Shown here piece after piece: positions 54,922 to 63,994 of a stretch of 64,000 bases of DNA. The notes under the pieces were generated by a model. It was not told the DNA's origin. It was given only the letters and a program-made list of their open reading frames with translations, and made no database searches. The stretch is from Actinomadura sp. J1-007 (GTDB lineage Bacteria > Actinomycetota > Actinomycetes > Streptosporangiales > Streptosporangiaceae). Every line of letters starts with the position of its first letter. The first letter of the stretch is position 1. The DNA lies in contig NZ_WING01000002.1 of NCBI RefSeq assembly GCF_009793335.1, positions 1,364,001-1,428,000 on the forward strand, given 5' to 3'. Made by a program: the position numbers and the translations under genes.

Positions 54922-55995
54922 ATGAGAGAGAACGAGACGAACGCCCCGTCGCGGCGCGTCCTCCTCGGCGGCGCGGCGGGCGCCGCCGGGCTGGTCGTGC
55001 TGGGCGGCGCCCCGGCGGAGGCCGCAGGCTCCCCCCGCCCGCACCACCCGCATGAGCCGCACCGTCCGCACCGTCCGCGGCGGCTCCGCGTGCTGGTCGC
55101 GACCAACGAGCCCTGGGGGACGTACCACGTCGCGCCGCTGCTCGCCGAGGCCGCGCGGCGCGGCGCGCACCTCACGCAGATCGTCCCGGACCGGTCGCAG
55201 GTCAAGCCCGGCGACCCGGTGCGGGTCGCAACGCCGGACGACGCACCGAGGGCCGACCTGCTCGCCGTCACCGGCGCGGGCGACTGGCCGCTGGAGGTCG
55301 CCGAACGGTTCCGGCGGTTGCCCCTCGCCGCCAGCTCGCTCGCCTACCTCGGCCCCGACCGCGCCCCCGGCGCGCGGCGGCTCCGGCACCGCGTCCGCGC
55401 GGTCACGTCGTCGTCGGCGGCGGAGGCGCGGGCGTTCGGGAGCTACCTGGGCGTCCGGCGGCGGATCCGCGTGGTGGGCTCGCCGCAGACGGACGCCCTG
55501 CCCGCGCGGTCCCCGGAGAAGGGCCTGGTGCTGGTCGTCACGAGCGTCACGCACCCGGACGGGACCGGCGGCGCCGCGCCCGGCACCGAACTGCTCCTCG
55601 CCGCGGCCGAACGGATCGAAGCCTCCGGACGGCGCGTGCTCGTCGGGCTGCACCCCCGCGAGGACCGGCGGCTCTGGGAGAGGTACGAGATCAGCTCCGT
55701 CCCGACGCTCCAGGCGTCGGCGCGCGCCGAGGCCGCGATCGGCATCCCGGGAACGATCTTCCCGCTGGTCGCCGCCGTCGGCACGCCCGTGGTCGGCTGC
55801 ACCGACCCGAGGCTGAACGTCCCCGGCTACCTCACGTCGGTGTGCTCCTCGACGATCCGTTCGGCGGACGAGGCCGTGCCCGCCGTGACCGGCGCGCGTC
55901 TCCCCGACGCCGCGACGCTGGCGGACGCCGTCGGCCCGGTCGGCGGATCCGCCGCCCGCCTCCTGGACGCCTGGACCCGAGCCGCCCACCCCTGA
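54922..55995 (+). CDS. Tat-exported protein with GT-B-like pattern and His-rich linker
   Basis: About 357 aa. The leader has a twin-arginine motif (SRRVLLGGAAGAAG) and cleaves near AEAAG. A His/Pro linker (HHPHEPHRPHRPRR) follows, a possible metal-binding tail. The body starts LRVLVATNEPWGTYHVAPLLAEA and has VVGSPQTDAL and VLVGLHPREDRR, reminiscent of GT-B glycosyltransferase or UDP-GlcNAc-epimerase folds, but no strict signature is seen. An earlier GTG at 54913 is possible. Exported GT-B folds are unusual, so the resemblance may be structural only. Confidence 0.6.
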   Translation: MRENETNAPSRRVLLGGAAGAAGLVVLGGAPAEAAGSPRPHHPHEPHRPHRPRRLRVLVATNEPWGTYHVAPLLAEAARRGAHLTQIVPDRSQVKPGDPVRVATPDDAPRADLLAVTGAGDWPLEVAERFRRLPLAASSLAYLGPDRAPGARRLRHRVRAVTSSSAAEARAFGSYLGVRRRIRVVGSPQTDALPARSPEKGLVLVVTSVTHPDGTGGAAPGTELLLAAAERIEASGRRVLVGLHPREDRRLWERYEISSVPTLQASARAEAAIGIPGTIFPLVAAVGTPVVGCTDPRLNVPGYLTSVCSSTIRSADEAVPAVTGARLPDAATLADAVGPVGGSAARLLDAWTRAAHP

Positions 55996-56058
55996 CGGCC
56001 CGTGCCCAACGCCCCCCGCCGAGCCGGTCGGCGACGCCCGCCGCGCCGCATGGAGCCG

Positions 56059-56146
56059 CGTGTCGTGCCGCGCCGCACTCCGCCACCCCGTGCCATGCCG
56101 CGCCGCACTCCGCCACCCGTGCCGCGCCGCGCCCCACTCCGCCACC
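56059..56146. repeat. Three imperfect 29-30-bp tandem repeats in a 411-bp gap
   Basis: Units at 56059-56087, 56088-56117 and 56118-56146 share the core GCCGCGCC(G/C)CACTCCGCCACC. They lie in the gap between the Tat-exported gene and the M14 peptidase gene (55996-56406). No convincing gene uses this stretch. The copies differ by a few substitutions. Confidence 0.75.
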
Positions 56147-56235
56147 CCCCGTGTCGCGGCGCGTCCGTCACGTGTGCACCGTGCGCGTCCTCCGGCCCGG
56201 GCGCCGGAGGGCGCACCCGTGATGTCAGCAGCCTC

Positions 56236-56264
56236 TTGACACACGCGCCTGTCCTGCGGACGAT
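56236..56264 (+). promoter_or_regulatory. Candidate promoter of the M14 peptidase gene
   Basis: A perfect TTGACA (56236-56241) with a 17-base spacer and a weak GACGAT -10 (56259-56264), about 140 bases upstream of the ATG at 56407. Confidence 0.45.
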
Positions 56265-56406
56265 CATCTGGCCGGTGCCGATCACCTCGGGGCCGGCCTC
56301 GGGGTCACTGTCTCCTGCGAACCGGGAGGGGGGCTGCCCCTGCGTCCACGCGCTCCGCCGGTCAACGATGATCCGTTCTGTGGAGGAACTCCGCTCAGGA
56401 GGAACG

Positions 56407-59030
56407 ATGCGCGTGTCCCCCCGGCGTCCACTCATCCTCTCCGCCCTCGCCGCCGTGCTCCTCGCCGTCGGGCTCACCGCGCCCGCCGTCACCGCCTCGG
56501 CGCCCGCCGAGGACACGGCCCTGTCCTCGTCGGCGAGATCGATCCCCACCCCGAAGAGCTACTTCGGCTTCGCGATGGGGACCACCGGAAAGCTCGCCAC
56601 CAACGACCGGATGCTGAGCTACCTCAGGCTCGCCTCCGACCGGTCCAACCGCGTCGACTACCACGTGGCCGGGAAGACCACGATGGGCAACGACTACGCG
56701 TACCTGACCATCAGCTCGCCGCGCAACCTGCGCAACATCGAACGGCTCGCGGCCATCAACCGCAGGCTGTCGGACCCGCGCGGCCTGTCGGAAGGCGAGG
56801 CGCGGAGCCTGGCCAGGCAGGGCAAGCCGTTCCTGATGATCCAGGCGGCGATCCACTCCACCGAGGTCGGCAACACCCAGGCCCTCATGGACGTGGTGCA
56901 CCGGCTGGCCACCGAGGAGTCCGACTACACCAAGCGGGTGCTCGACAACGCGGTCCTCATCGTCGTGCCGTCGCAGAACCCCGACGGCACCAAGCTCGTC
57001 AACGACTACTTCAACGAGACCGCCGGCACCTCGTACAAGCGCGTCTACCCGGACCTCTACCACAAGTACACCGGGCACGACGACAACCGCGACTGGTTCA
57101 TGTTCACGCAGGTGGAGCCCCGCTACTACATCGGCCTGATCGCCCGCTACCGGCCGTCGGCCGTGCACATCCTGCACCAGATGGGGCCGACCGGCGACCG
57201 GCTGTTCGTGCCGCCCTACAAGGACCCGTTCGACCCGAGCATCGACCCGCGCGTCGTGCAGACCACCAGCGAGCTCGGCCTCGGCATGGGCGGCGCGGTC
57301 TCGCGCGAGGGCAAGAAGGGCGTGAGCTGGAGCTCGACGTACGACTGGTGGCTGCCGTCGGTGTTCTACGAGCCGTACCACGGCATCCCGAACGTGCTCA
57401 CCGAGATCGCCGCCGCCCGCGACCTCGCCTACCCGTACACCTCGGCGGACGGCAAGCCGCTCGGCTCGCAGGACCAGCGGACCAACTTCGTGGCGCCCTA
57501 CGACTCGGCGACCTGGACGCTGGAGCAGATCGTCGCGTACGCCAAGACCGCGACGTACGCCAACATCGACAACGTCGGCAAGAAGGGCGAGGACCTGCTG
57601 TACAACATGTACCAGGTCAGCCGAGACAACCTGAACTGGAGCGCGGAGCCCTACGCCTACGTGGTGCCGGCCGGGCAGCGCGACCCGTACGCCGCGTACG
57701 AGCTGCTCAACATCCTCAAGACCGGGCAGATCGAGATCGAGCGGGCGTCCGCGCCGTTCACCGCGAACGGCAAGCGGTACCCGGCGGGCAGCCACGTCGT
57801 CCGGATGCGGCAGCCGTACTCCCGGTGGGCCGACAGCCTGCTGAAGATCTGGGAGTACCCGGAGATCAGGGCGTGCGACACCTGCCCGGTCGTCCGGCCG
57901 TACGACGTCACCGGGCACACGCTCTGGATGCTGTTCGGGGCGAGCGTCGACAAGGTCGCCAAGCCGTTCAGCGCCTCGCTCCAGCGGGTCGACCAGGTGC
58001 GGCCCGCCGCCGCGCCCATGCCGCCCGCGCCGCGCGGCGCGTACCTCGTCCAGCCGACCTCGTACGGCGTCGGCCGCTTCCTCGCCGCGCTCCAGAAGGC
58101 CGGGGTGCCGACCTTCCGCGCGGCGAAGCGGTTCACCTCCGGCGGGACGGGCTTCGCGCCCGGCACGCTGGTCGTCCCGCCGACGGACCAGGCCCGGCGA
58201 GCCCTCGCAAGCGTGTCGCAGCAGACCGGCATCCAAGTTCACGCCGCCGACCGGGCGCCGGACGTCAAGGGGTTCCAGCTCAAGGACGGCACCAGGATCG
58301 GGCTGTTCCGCGGCGCAAACAACATGCCGGGCGGCTGGCTCTGGTGGATGTTCGAGCAGTACGGCGTGAACTTCCGCAACATGGGCGCCGGCGACTTCAC
58401 CGGCGACCTCAACGACCGGTACGACACGATCGTGCTGCCCCAGGGCATCTCCAAGAACACCGTCGTCAACGGGCTCAAGAAGGCCGACTACCCGAGCGGT
58501 TCCACTGGGCGGCCGGGGTCGGCGAGGACGGCTTCGAGAAACTGCGCGACTTCGTCGAGGACGGCGGCACGCTCGTCGCCCTCGGCAGCGCCTCGGAGAC
58601 CGCGCGGCAGCTCCTCGACCTGCCCGTCAAGGACACCCTGCCCGACCCGGGCGACGACTTCTTCGTCCCCGGCGCCCTCGTCGACCAGGACTTCGACAGC
58701 GAGGACCCCGTGGCGTGGGGGATGCCGGAACGCTGGCCGGTCTGGTTCAACACCAGCGACGCCGCGTTCAACGTGCTCGACCCGTCCAAGGCGAGGGTGG
58801 CGTCGAAGTACCCGTCCTCCGGCGACCTCGTGCGCAGCGGGTACGGCGCGGGCGCCGGGAAGCTGCACGGCCTCACCGACGTGGCGTCGTTCGACGTCGG
58901 CAAGGGCACGGCCGTGATCGCCGGCACCCAGGTCACCTACCGCACCTGGTCCCGCGCCACGATCACCATGCTGTTCAACGCCATGTACCACGGCCCCTCG
59001 ACCAAGGCGAACACCCCCCGCCTCCACTAG
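56407..59030 (+). CDS. Secreted M14 family zinc carboxypeptidase (frameshifted)
   Basis: About 874 aa. A signal peptide (residues 1-32) precedes an M14 domain: His150-x2-Glu153 (IQAAIHSTEVGNT) and His254/His257 (VHILHQMGPTG) as zinc ligands, NPDGTKL, and Glu in PNVLTEIAAARD as the catalytic acid. The rest of the chain, after residue 500, is a large C-terminal region with a glutamine-amidotransferase-like or flavodoxin-like look (GTLVVPPTDQARRALAS, DTIVLPQGISK, DGGTLVALGSASETARQL). One base is missing in CCC 58491-58493. It is a single gene with an AGGAGG site. Confidence 0.84.
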
Positions 59031-59048
59031 GAGGCACCACCACCCCCA

Positions 59049-59084
59049 CGCGCCCCCGCCCGTTCATGACCGGGCGGGGGCGCG
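59049..59084. terminator. Bidirectional terminator between M14 peptidase and thiC
   Basis: CGCGCCCCCGCCCG (59049-59062) pairs perfectly with CGGGCGGGGGCGCG (59071-59084) around an eight-base loop. Lies between two convergent genes and can stop both transcripts. Confidence 0.75.
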
Positions 59085-59105
59085 CTGGGGTTCGCGGGGC
59101 GGGGG

Positions 59106-60838
59106 TCAGGCGTCGGTGGGGGTCACCGGGAGGTAGACGCGGCCGCCGGAGGCGGCGAACTGCTCCGCCTTCTCGCGCATGCCCGCCGACAGGGCGCTCT
59201 CGGCGTCCATGCCGTGCTCGTCGGCGTAGCGCCGCACGTCCTGCGTGATCTTCATCGAGCAGAAGTGCGGGCCGCACATCGAGCAGAAGTGCGCGGTCTT
59301 CGCCGGGGCGGCCGGGAGCGTCTCGTCATGGAACGAACGCGCCGTCTCCGGGTCGAGCGCCAGGTTGAACTGGTCCTCCCAGCGGAACTCGAACCGCGCG
59401 TCCGACAGCGCGTCGTCCCACGCCTGCGCGCCCGGATGGCCCTTGGCGAGGTCGGCGGCGTGCGCGGCGATCTTGTAGGCGATCACGCCCGCCTTCACGT
59501 CGTCCCGGTCGGGCAGCCCGAGGTGCTCCTTCGGCGTGACGTAGCAGAGCATCGCGGTGCCGTGCCAGCCGATCATCGCCGCGCCGATCGCCGAGGTGAT
59601 GTGGTCGTACCCCGGCGCGATGTCGGTCGTCAGCGGCCCGAGCGTGTAGAACGGCGCGCCGTCGCACCACTCCTGCTGGAGGTCGATGTTCTCCTTGATC
59701 TTGTTCATCGGGATGTGCCCGGGGCCCTCGTTCATCACCTGGTTGTCGTACTCGGCCGCGATCCGGGTCAGCTCGCCCTGCGTGCGCAGCTCGGCGAACT
59801 GCGCCTCGTCGTTGGCGTCGGCGATGCAGCCCGGACGCAGCCCGTCGCCGAGCGACCAGGTGATGTCGTACGCGGCGAAGATCTCGCACAGCTCCCGGAA
59901 CCGGGTGTAGAGGAAGTTCTCCTCGTGGTGCGCCAGGCACCACGCCGCCATGATCGACCCGCCGCGCGACACGATCCCGGTCTTGCGCCGCGCCGTCAGC
60001 GGCACGTACGACAGCAGCACGCCCGCGTGGATCGTCATGTAGTCCACGCCCTGCTCGGCCTGCTCCACGACGGTGTCGCGGAACACCTCGAAGGTCAGCT
60101 CCTTCGGGTCGCCGCCGACCTTCTCCACCGCCTGGTACAGCGGCACCGTCCCGACCGGGACGGGCGAGTTGCGCAGGATCCACTCGCGGGTGGTGTGGAT
60201 GTCGCGGCCCGTCGACAGGTCCATGATCGTGTCGGCGCCCCAGCGGGTCGCCCACGTCATCTTCTCCACCTCGTCCTCGATCGAGGACGCCACCGCCGAG
60301 TTGCCGATGTTGGCGTTCACCTTCACCAGGAAGTTCCGCCCGATGATCATCGGCTCGATCTCGGGGTGGTTGACGTTGGCGGGCAGCACCGCCCGCCCCG
60401 CCGCGAGCTCGTCGCGGACGAACTCCGGAGCGACGCCCTCGCGCAGCGCCACGAACTCCATCTCCGGCGTGATCTCGCCGCGCCGCGCGTACGCCCGCTG
60501 CGTCACCGCGCCGCCCGACGCCCGGCGCGGCGGGCGCGGCGGGAACGCGGCCCGCTCCCGCAGCGGGTCGCCCGATCTGCGGCCGTCGTCCTCCGGCCGC
60601 GCGGAGCGGCCCTCGTACCGTTCGGTGTCCCCTCTCTCCTCGATCCACGCGTCCCGCAGCGGGGCAGCCCCCGCCGCACGTCGGCCGCGTGGCCCGGATC
60701 GGTGTACGGCCCCGAGGTGTCGTACAGGACGACGGCCTCGCCGCTGGTCAGCGGCACCTCCCGCATCGGCACGCGCAGATCGGGGCGCGAGCCTTCGAGG
60801 TAGGTCTTGCGGGCGGGTGCAACCTTGTTCTCGGTCAC
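59106..60838 (-). CDS. thiC: Phosphomethylpyrimidine synthase ThiC (frameshifted near N-terminus)
   Basis: Radical-SAM enzyme of thiamine biosynthesis that turns aminoimidazole ribotide into HMP-phosphate; about 577 aa. The C-terminal cluster motif is FCSMCGPHFCSM. NVNHPEIEPMIIGRNFLVKVN, MNEGPGHIPMNKIKENIDLQ and WDDALSDARFEFRWEDQF are conserved. The N-terminus (KTYLEGSRPDLRVPMREVPL) starts at 60838; the two frames meet in the CCCC run (forward GGGG 60661-60664), where one extra base restores it. A TPP riboswitch lies directly upstream, so expression should fall when thiamine diphosphate is plentiful. Confidence 0.93.
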
Positions 60839-60846
60839 GACGATCT

Positions 60847-60934
60847 CTCCCTACGCCGGCATTACCCGGTCAGGTTCCAGCGGTCAGCGGCCGTCCCAGC
60901 CGCTATCTCAGCCCGGTTCGCCGGGCCCCCGCGA
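60847..60934 (-). promoter_or_regulatory. TPP riboswitch (THI element) of thiC
   Basis: On the minus strand the leader carries CTGAGA (60911-60906) in the GGGCTGAGATAGCGGC pyrimidine-sensor helix and GAACCTGACCGGGTAATGCC (60877-60858) in the pyrophosphate-sensor helix, the two invariant THI-box parts. The 3' end is about eight bases before the thiC ATG at 60838, so the switch probably hides the ribosome binding site. Confidence 0.95.
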
Positions 60935-60949
60935 TCTGTCGCCAACGAC

Positions 60950-60978
60950 GTTAACCCGTGCCACCCCCGTTGCCGCAA
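60950..60978 (-). promoter_or_regulatory. Candidate thiC promoter
   Basis: On the minus strand TTGCGG (60978-60973), 17 bases and GTTAAC (60955-60950), just upstream of the riboswitch. The -10 is imperfect. Confidence 0.4.
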
Positions 60979-61038
60979 CCGGGGGGAGTCCGGTAGAACG
61001 CGGGGGCGCGGGGCGTCCGGCGTGAGACGATCGGCGGC

Positions 61039-61464
61039 ATGCTGGAGGCCCAGGAGGACGAGTTCAACGTGACGCCCGTCGGCCGCGTGCGGTCGCCGCT
61101 GACCGACCGGGCGCGCGCGCCGAGACAGAGCCTGCCGGAGGCGCCGGAGGCGTGGCTGGAGTTCGACCCCGCGGTCTCCTCGGCGCTCGACGGGCTCCGC
61201 GCGGGCGAGCCGGTCGTCCTGCTCACCTGGCTGCACCTGGCGGCCCGCGACGTGCTGCGCGTGCACCCGCGCGGCGACGTCGCCAGCCCGAAGCGCGGCG
61301 TGTTCGCGACCCGTTCGCCCGACCGGCCCAACCCGGTCGGCCTGCACCTGGTCGAGATCGCGGAGGTCCGCGGCCTGCGCGTGCGGGTCCGCAACCTGGA
61401 GGCCGTGGACGGCACGCCGATCCTCGACGTCAAGCCCGTCCGGCGCGGCGTCCCCGACTTCTGA
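61039..61464 (+). CDS. TrmO/TsaA-like tRNA methyltransferase domain protein
   Basis: Compact 141 aa protein of the TsaA/YaeB (TrmO) family, which uses S-adenosylmethionine to methylate the threonylcarbamoyl adenosine at tRNA position 37. FNVTPVGRVRSPLTDR, the HLAARDVLRVHPRG segment and GVFATRSPDRPNPVGLHLVEIAEV are the family blocks. It lacks the C-terminal extension of the E. coli enzyme, so activity on tRNA is less certain. No ribosome binding site is obvious before the ATG; the gene diverges from thiC. Confidence 0.84.
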   Translation: MLEAQEDEFNVTPVGRVRSPLTDRARAPRQSLPEAPEAWLEFDPAVSSALDGLRAGEPVVLLTWLHLAARDVLRVHPRGDVASPKRGVFATRSPDRPNPVGLHLVEIAEVRGLRVRVRNLEAVDGTPILDVKPVRRGVPDF

Positions 61465-61501
61465 CCCGCGCCGCCCGCGCGCCCCGGCCCCGGAAACGGA
61501 A

Positions 61502-61539
61502 CGATCCGGGCCCGGGGGCGTGGGCCCGGACCCGGATCG
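61502..61539. terminator. Bidirectional terminator between TrmO-like and secreted peptide genes
   Basis: CGATCCGGGCCCGGG (61502-61516) and CCCGGACCCGGATCG (61525-61539) pair with one mismatch across an eight-base loop between convergent genes. Confidence 0.7.
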
Positions 61540-61551
61540 CGGGGGAGGGGG

Positions 61552-61973
61552 TCAGCCGCGGGCGCCGCCCCAGATCGCCCTCGTCCGGGGCGGGCAGGTC
61601 AGCTTGTGGTTCCAGGTGCCGGAGAACACGATCCGGCTGTAGTAGCGGTAGTGGTTGGAGCAGTCCACGTACGGCCGGTAGCGGCGGCCCGAGCAGGTCT
61701 CGTAGAACGACCGGCCCGACGTCCGGCCGTTCCAGCAGCGGACCCGCCTCGGATGCGGCGACGCCTTGCCCTTGGTCGCCTTGGTGTCGCCGTGGGCGGA
61801 GCCCGACTTGACCTGCCCGCCGAGCTCGCCCCTCTTCGTGCCCTTGCCGGGGCGGAGCTGACGATGGACGTGCCGTTGTCGGGCTTGGAGGGGGCGGGCG
61901 CGGCCTCGGCGGCCGGGGCGAGCACCAGCCCGGCGCCGGCCGCGACGATCGCGAGCGGGATGCGGATACGCAT
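61552..61973 (-). CDS. Small secreted cysteine-containing protein (frameshifted)
   Basis: About 140 aa. Residues 1-25 are a signal peptide (RIPLAIVAAGAGLVLAPAAEA). The mature protein is basic and has four Cys (RCWNG, ETCSGR, VDCSNHY, LTCPPR) in a Tyr/Trp/Arg-rich C-terminal half, fitting two disulfides. The first frame breaks at the CCCC run (forward GGGG 61849-61852), after which GKGTKRGELGGQVKSGSAHG resumes. I do not recognise the family; a small secreted ligand or toxin-like role is only a guess. A palindrome overlaps its leader. Confidence 0.65.
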
Positions 61974-61977
61974 GTCT

Positions 61978-62014
61978 TACTCTCTTTCTGTCAGGTCGGT
62001 GACAGCAGAGAGTA
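61978..62014. promoter_or_regulatory. 37-bp interrupted palindrome in the leader of the secreted peptide gene
   Basis: TACTCTCT (61978-61985) pairs with AGAGAGTA (62007-62014), and inside it CTGTCA (61988-61993) with TGACAG (62000-62005). It starts four bases before the ATG (61973), so on the transcript the AGAGAG purine-rich site is one arm of the stem. It could be an operator or a translation-control hairpin. Confidence 0.6.
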
Positions 62015-62138
62015 GTCACATGACCACGAGCGATTACACCAGGGTTCGAGAGCCGAAACCGTCACCGGACGGCAAGCCCGTTCTGGCGCACCCCCGCCCG
62101 GCCCCGCCGCGTCCGCGCGAAGGCCGCGCACCGGCCCC

Positions 62139-62618
62139 TCACCTGGTCACGACCAGGTCGTGGATCACCTTGATGCAGCCGTCGAGGCCGTCGCGGCAGC
62201 ACAGCAGCGCGTACGGCAGCAGCCCGATGGCGTGATGCCTGGACGCCGAGCCGTTCGGTCCCGCCAGCGCCCGCTGCGCGGTCAGGAACAGGTCGTCGGG
62301 CACGAGCGGCGTCCACCGCGGCTTCACCGACCAGTCGATGTCGTCCGGGTCGCCGTCCCTCCCCACGTACGCGGGGTTGCGCGCGATGTCCTGGATGACC
62401 GAGGACGACCAGCGCGCCCCGCCCCGCGGCGCGGGCACCTCACGGCCCTCCAGCTCGCGGCGGATCCGCGCGACGGGCTGCCCCTGCGCGACCCGGCTGA
62501 TGATCTCGCGGGCCACGCTCGCCTGGGGCTCGGCCGGAAGCTGTGTCACGTAGTCCCCCCGGGAGTCGTAGACACGGCGGTAGCCGTACGTCGGCCCCGG
62601 CGGCTTCCTGGTCGGCAC
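62139..62618 (-). CDS. Orphan large-serine-recombinase 'Recombinase' domain (no catalytic domain)
   Basis: 159 aa starting at a GTG with a GGAG site six bases upstream. TYGYRRVYDSRGDYVTQLP, REIISRVAQGQPVARIRREL, EVPAPRGGARWSSSVIQDIARNPAYVG and RWTPLVPDDLFLTAQRAL are the DNA-contacting Recombinase domain of large serine integrases. The N-terminal resolvase domain with the catalytic Ser is absent, and the zinc-ribbon is replaced by a short unrelated tail. So it is a fragment of a phage or mobile-element integrase, or a stand-alone DNA-binding protein. No attachment site was found. Confidence 0.75.
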   Translation of the reverse strand: MPTRKPPGPTYGYRRVYDSRGDYVTQLPAEPQASVAREIISRVAQGQPVARIRRELEGREVPAPRGGARWSSSVIQDIARNPAYVGRDGDPDDIDWSVKPRWTPLVPDDLFLTAQRALAGPNGSASRHHAIGLLPYALLCCRDGLDGCIKVIHDLVVTR

Positions 62619-62698
62619 AATGAGCTCCGTTGTGGTCGGGTCCGGCTGCTCGGACGCGCGCCGCCGCCCGCGACGGCGCGCCCGCTCGTCCCGATCAA

Positions 62699-62728
62699 TC
62701 TATTGCGTACTGCAACGATTGCGGTCAA
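62699..62728 (-). promoter_or_regulatory. Candidate promoter of the recombinase-domain gene
   Basis: On the minus strand TTGACC (62728-62723) and an AT-rich -10 region near 62699-62705 stand in a short AT-rich island, with a TTGC-GTACT-GCAA inverted repeat at 62703-62715. About 80 bases before the GTG at 62618. Confidence 0.35.
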
Positions 62729-62793
62729 GCCAGAACCCGCCGGGCGTGGTGCCCGCATCCGGCAGCCGTCCCGGAGCCCCTCCGCCGCGCCGG

Positions 62794-63128
62794 TCAGACC
62801 CGCACGAGGTCGTACGCGCCGCCCTTCACCTCACCGGCGAACGACCGCCACGCCTCCACCCCGAAGCACAGCACCGGCCCGCCCGGATCCTTGGAGTCCC
62901 GAGCCGCCACCATCCGCCCCGCCCCGCCAACTCCACACAGCTACCCTCACTGGCCCCGCTGTGACTGCTCTTCTGCCAAGCTTCCGCGACCTCGACGCAA
63001 CTTCCCTCGTCCCCGCCGCTGTAGCTGCTCTTCTGCCAGATCTCCGCGACTTCGACGCAACTGCCTTCATTGCCGCCGCTACGGCTGCTCTTGCGCCAGA
63101 TGGCGTCTGGCAATTCTGGGATGCTCAT
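62794..63128 (-). CDS. DUF397 protein with three tandem repeats (frameshifted)
   Basis: About 111 aa. The N-terminus has three 20-residue copies of the DUF397 core (W(R/Q)KSS-SGG-EGSCVEVAE). After the third, the frame breaks; one extra base near 62914-62915 gives MVAARDSKDPGGPVLCFG and WRSFAGEVKGGAYDLVRV, the normal DUF397 ending. DUF397 proteins pair with XRE-DUF5753 regulators, whose stop overlaps this start (ATGA). They are thought to act in development or toxin-antitoxin-like regulation in streptomycetes. One repeat is usual; three are not. Confidence 0.84.
62922..63101 (-). repeat. Three 60-bp tandem units encoding the DUF397 core
   Basis: Units at 63101-63042, 63041-62982 and 62981-62922 encode IWRKSSRSGGNEGSCVEVAE and two variants differing in about three to seven residues. 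The period is a multiple of three, so copy number can change without losing the frame. Confidence 0.8.
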
Positions 63129-63994
63129 GACTCCGAGACTAGCCGTCGGATGACCTTAAGCGACCAAGGTTCGTCCAAGGCTCCAGACAGCATGTGTGCG
63201 AATATCTGTTCGTGGGTGGCAACTGCTTCTTCGTCTTCGACAAATGAAATCTGGCTGAAGTGGTCCAGCACTGTGATGGTCAATTGGCCAGGCGGGCGGA
63301 GCGTGAACACGTCGAACGGACCGGCGAGCCACAACCGGGCGCTAGCCTCGAACGGCAGGACATGGAGCGCGATGCTCCGCGCCTGGGCCATCTCGCTGAC
63401 CTGCTGGAGTTGTGCACGCATCACTCTCGGACCACCCACCTCATTGTGAAGCGCGGCCTGGCCTATCACCGCGTGGTACTGGGGTGCCACCTTCTTCGCC
63501 AGAGTCTCTTGACGGGCCATCCGGAAAGCCACCAACTCGTCGGCGTTTGTCTGGCTGCCAGGCAGTCCTCCCGCCACAAGTGCTCTTGTGTAGTCCTCGG
63601 TCTGGAGAAGTCCCGGGACGAGGTTGGGCTGGTAAGTGCGGATCGAAGCCGAGTCTCCCTCCAGGCTGGCGAGGTCCAGAGCGGCGGCGGAGATGCGGCC
63701 CTCGAAGGCGTGGGTCCAGTTCTTGCGGCGGCCTTGGGCGGCGAGGTGGAGGAGGGAGGAGCGGAGGACGCCCTCGGGGATGCCGTAGAAGTCGAGAAGG
63801 TCGGTGAGGTCGTCCACGCGGATGATCTGGAGGCCGTTCTCGACGGTGCTGAGCCAGCCCTGGGAGCGGCCGAAGCGGCGGGCGGCGGTCTCCAGGGTCA
63901 GCCGCCGCTCCTCGCGGGCTTGGCGGAGCGCGCCGCCGATGCGGCGGAAGCGGACGGAGGGCCGGGGGAGTGGGCCATGACCCCACGTTTTCAC
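63125..63994 (-). CDS. XRE family regulator with DUF5753 (Scr1-type)
   Basis: 289 aa. Residues about 20-75 are an XRE helix-turn-helix (LRQAREERRLTLETAARRFGRSQGWLSTVENG). The DUF5753 region (RTYQPNLVPGLLQTEDYTRAL, RQETLA, VIGQAALHNEVG, HVLPFE) follows, as in BldB/WhiJ-associated regulators. It is co-translated with the DUF397 gene by a four-base overlap, forming the typical two-protein module. The GTG at 63994 is six bases from the window edge and an earlier start outside cannot be excluded. Confidence 0.87.
   Translation of the reverse strand: MKTWGHGPLPRPSVRFRRIGGALRQAREERRLTLETAARRFGRSQGWLSTVENGLQIIRVDDLTDLLDFYGIPEGVLRSSLLHLAAQGRRKNWTHAFEGRISAAALDLASLEGDSASIRTYQPNLVPGLLQTEDYTRALVAGGLPGSQTNADELVAFRMARQETLAKKVAPQYHAVIGQAALHNEVGGPRVMRAQLQQVSEMAQARSIALHVLPFEASARLWLAGPFDVFTLRPPGQLTITVLDHFSQISFVEDEEAVATHEQIFAHMLSGALDEPWSLKVIRRLVSES

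Noticed and set aside
59106..60838. Reading thiC as a true pseudogene
   Set aside because: The only defect is one base in a four-base run, while the riboswitch, N-terminus, cluster motif and length are intact; the same kind of defect recurs across the window.
62922..63101. Direct repeats that could be a recombination site
   Set aside because: They encode the DUF397 core in frame and are better explained as protein repeats.
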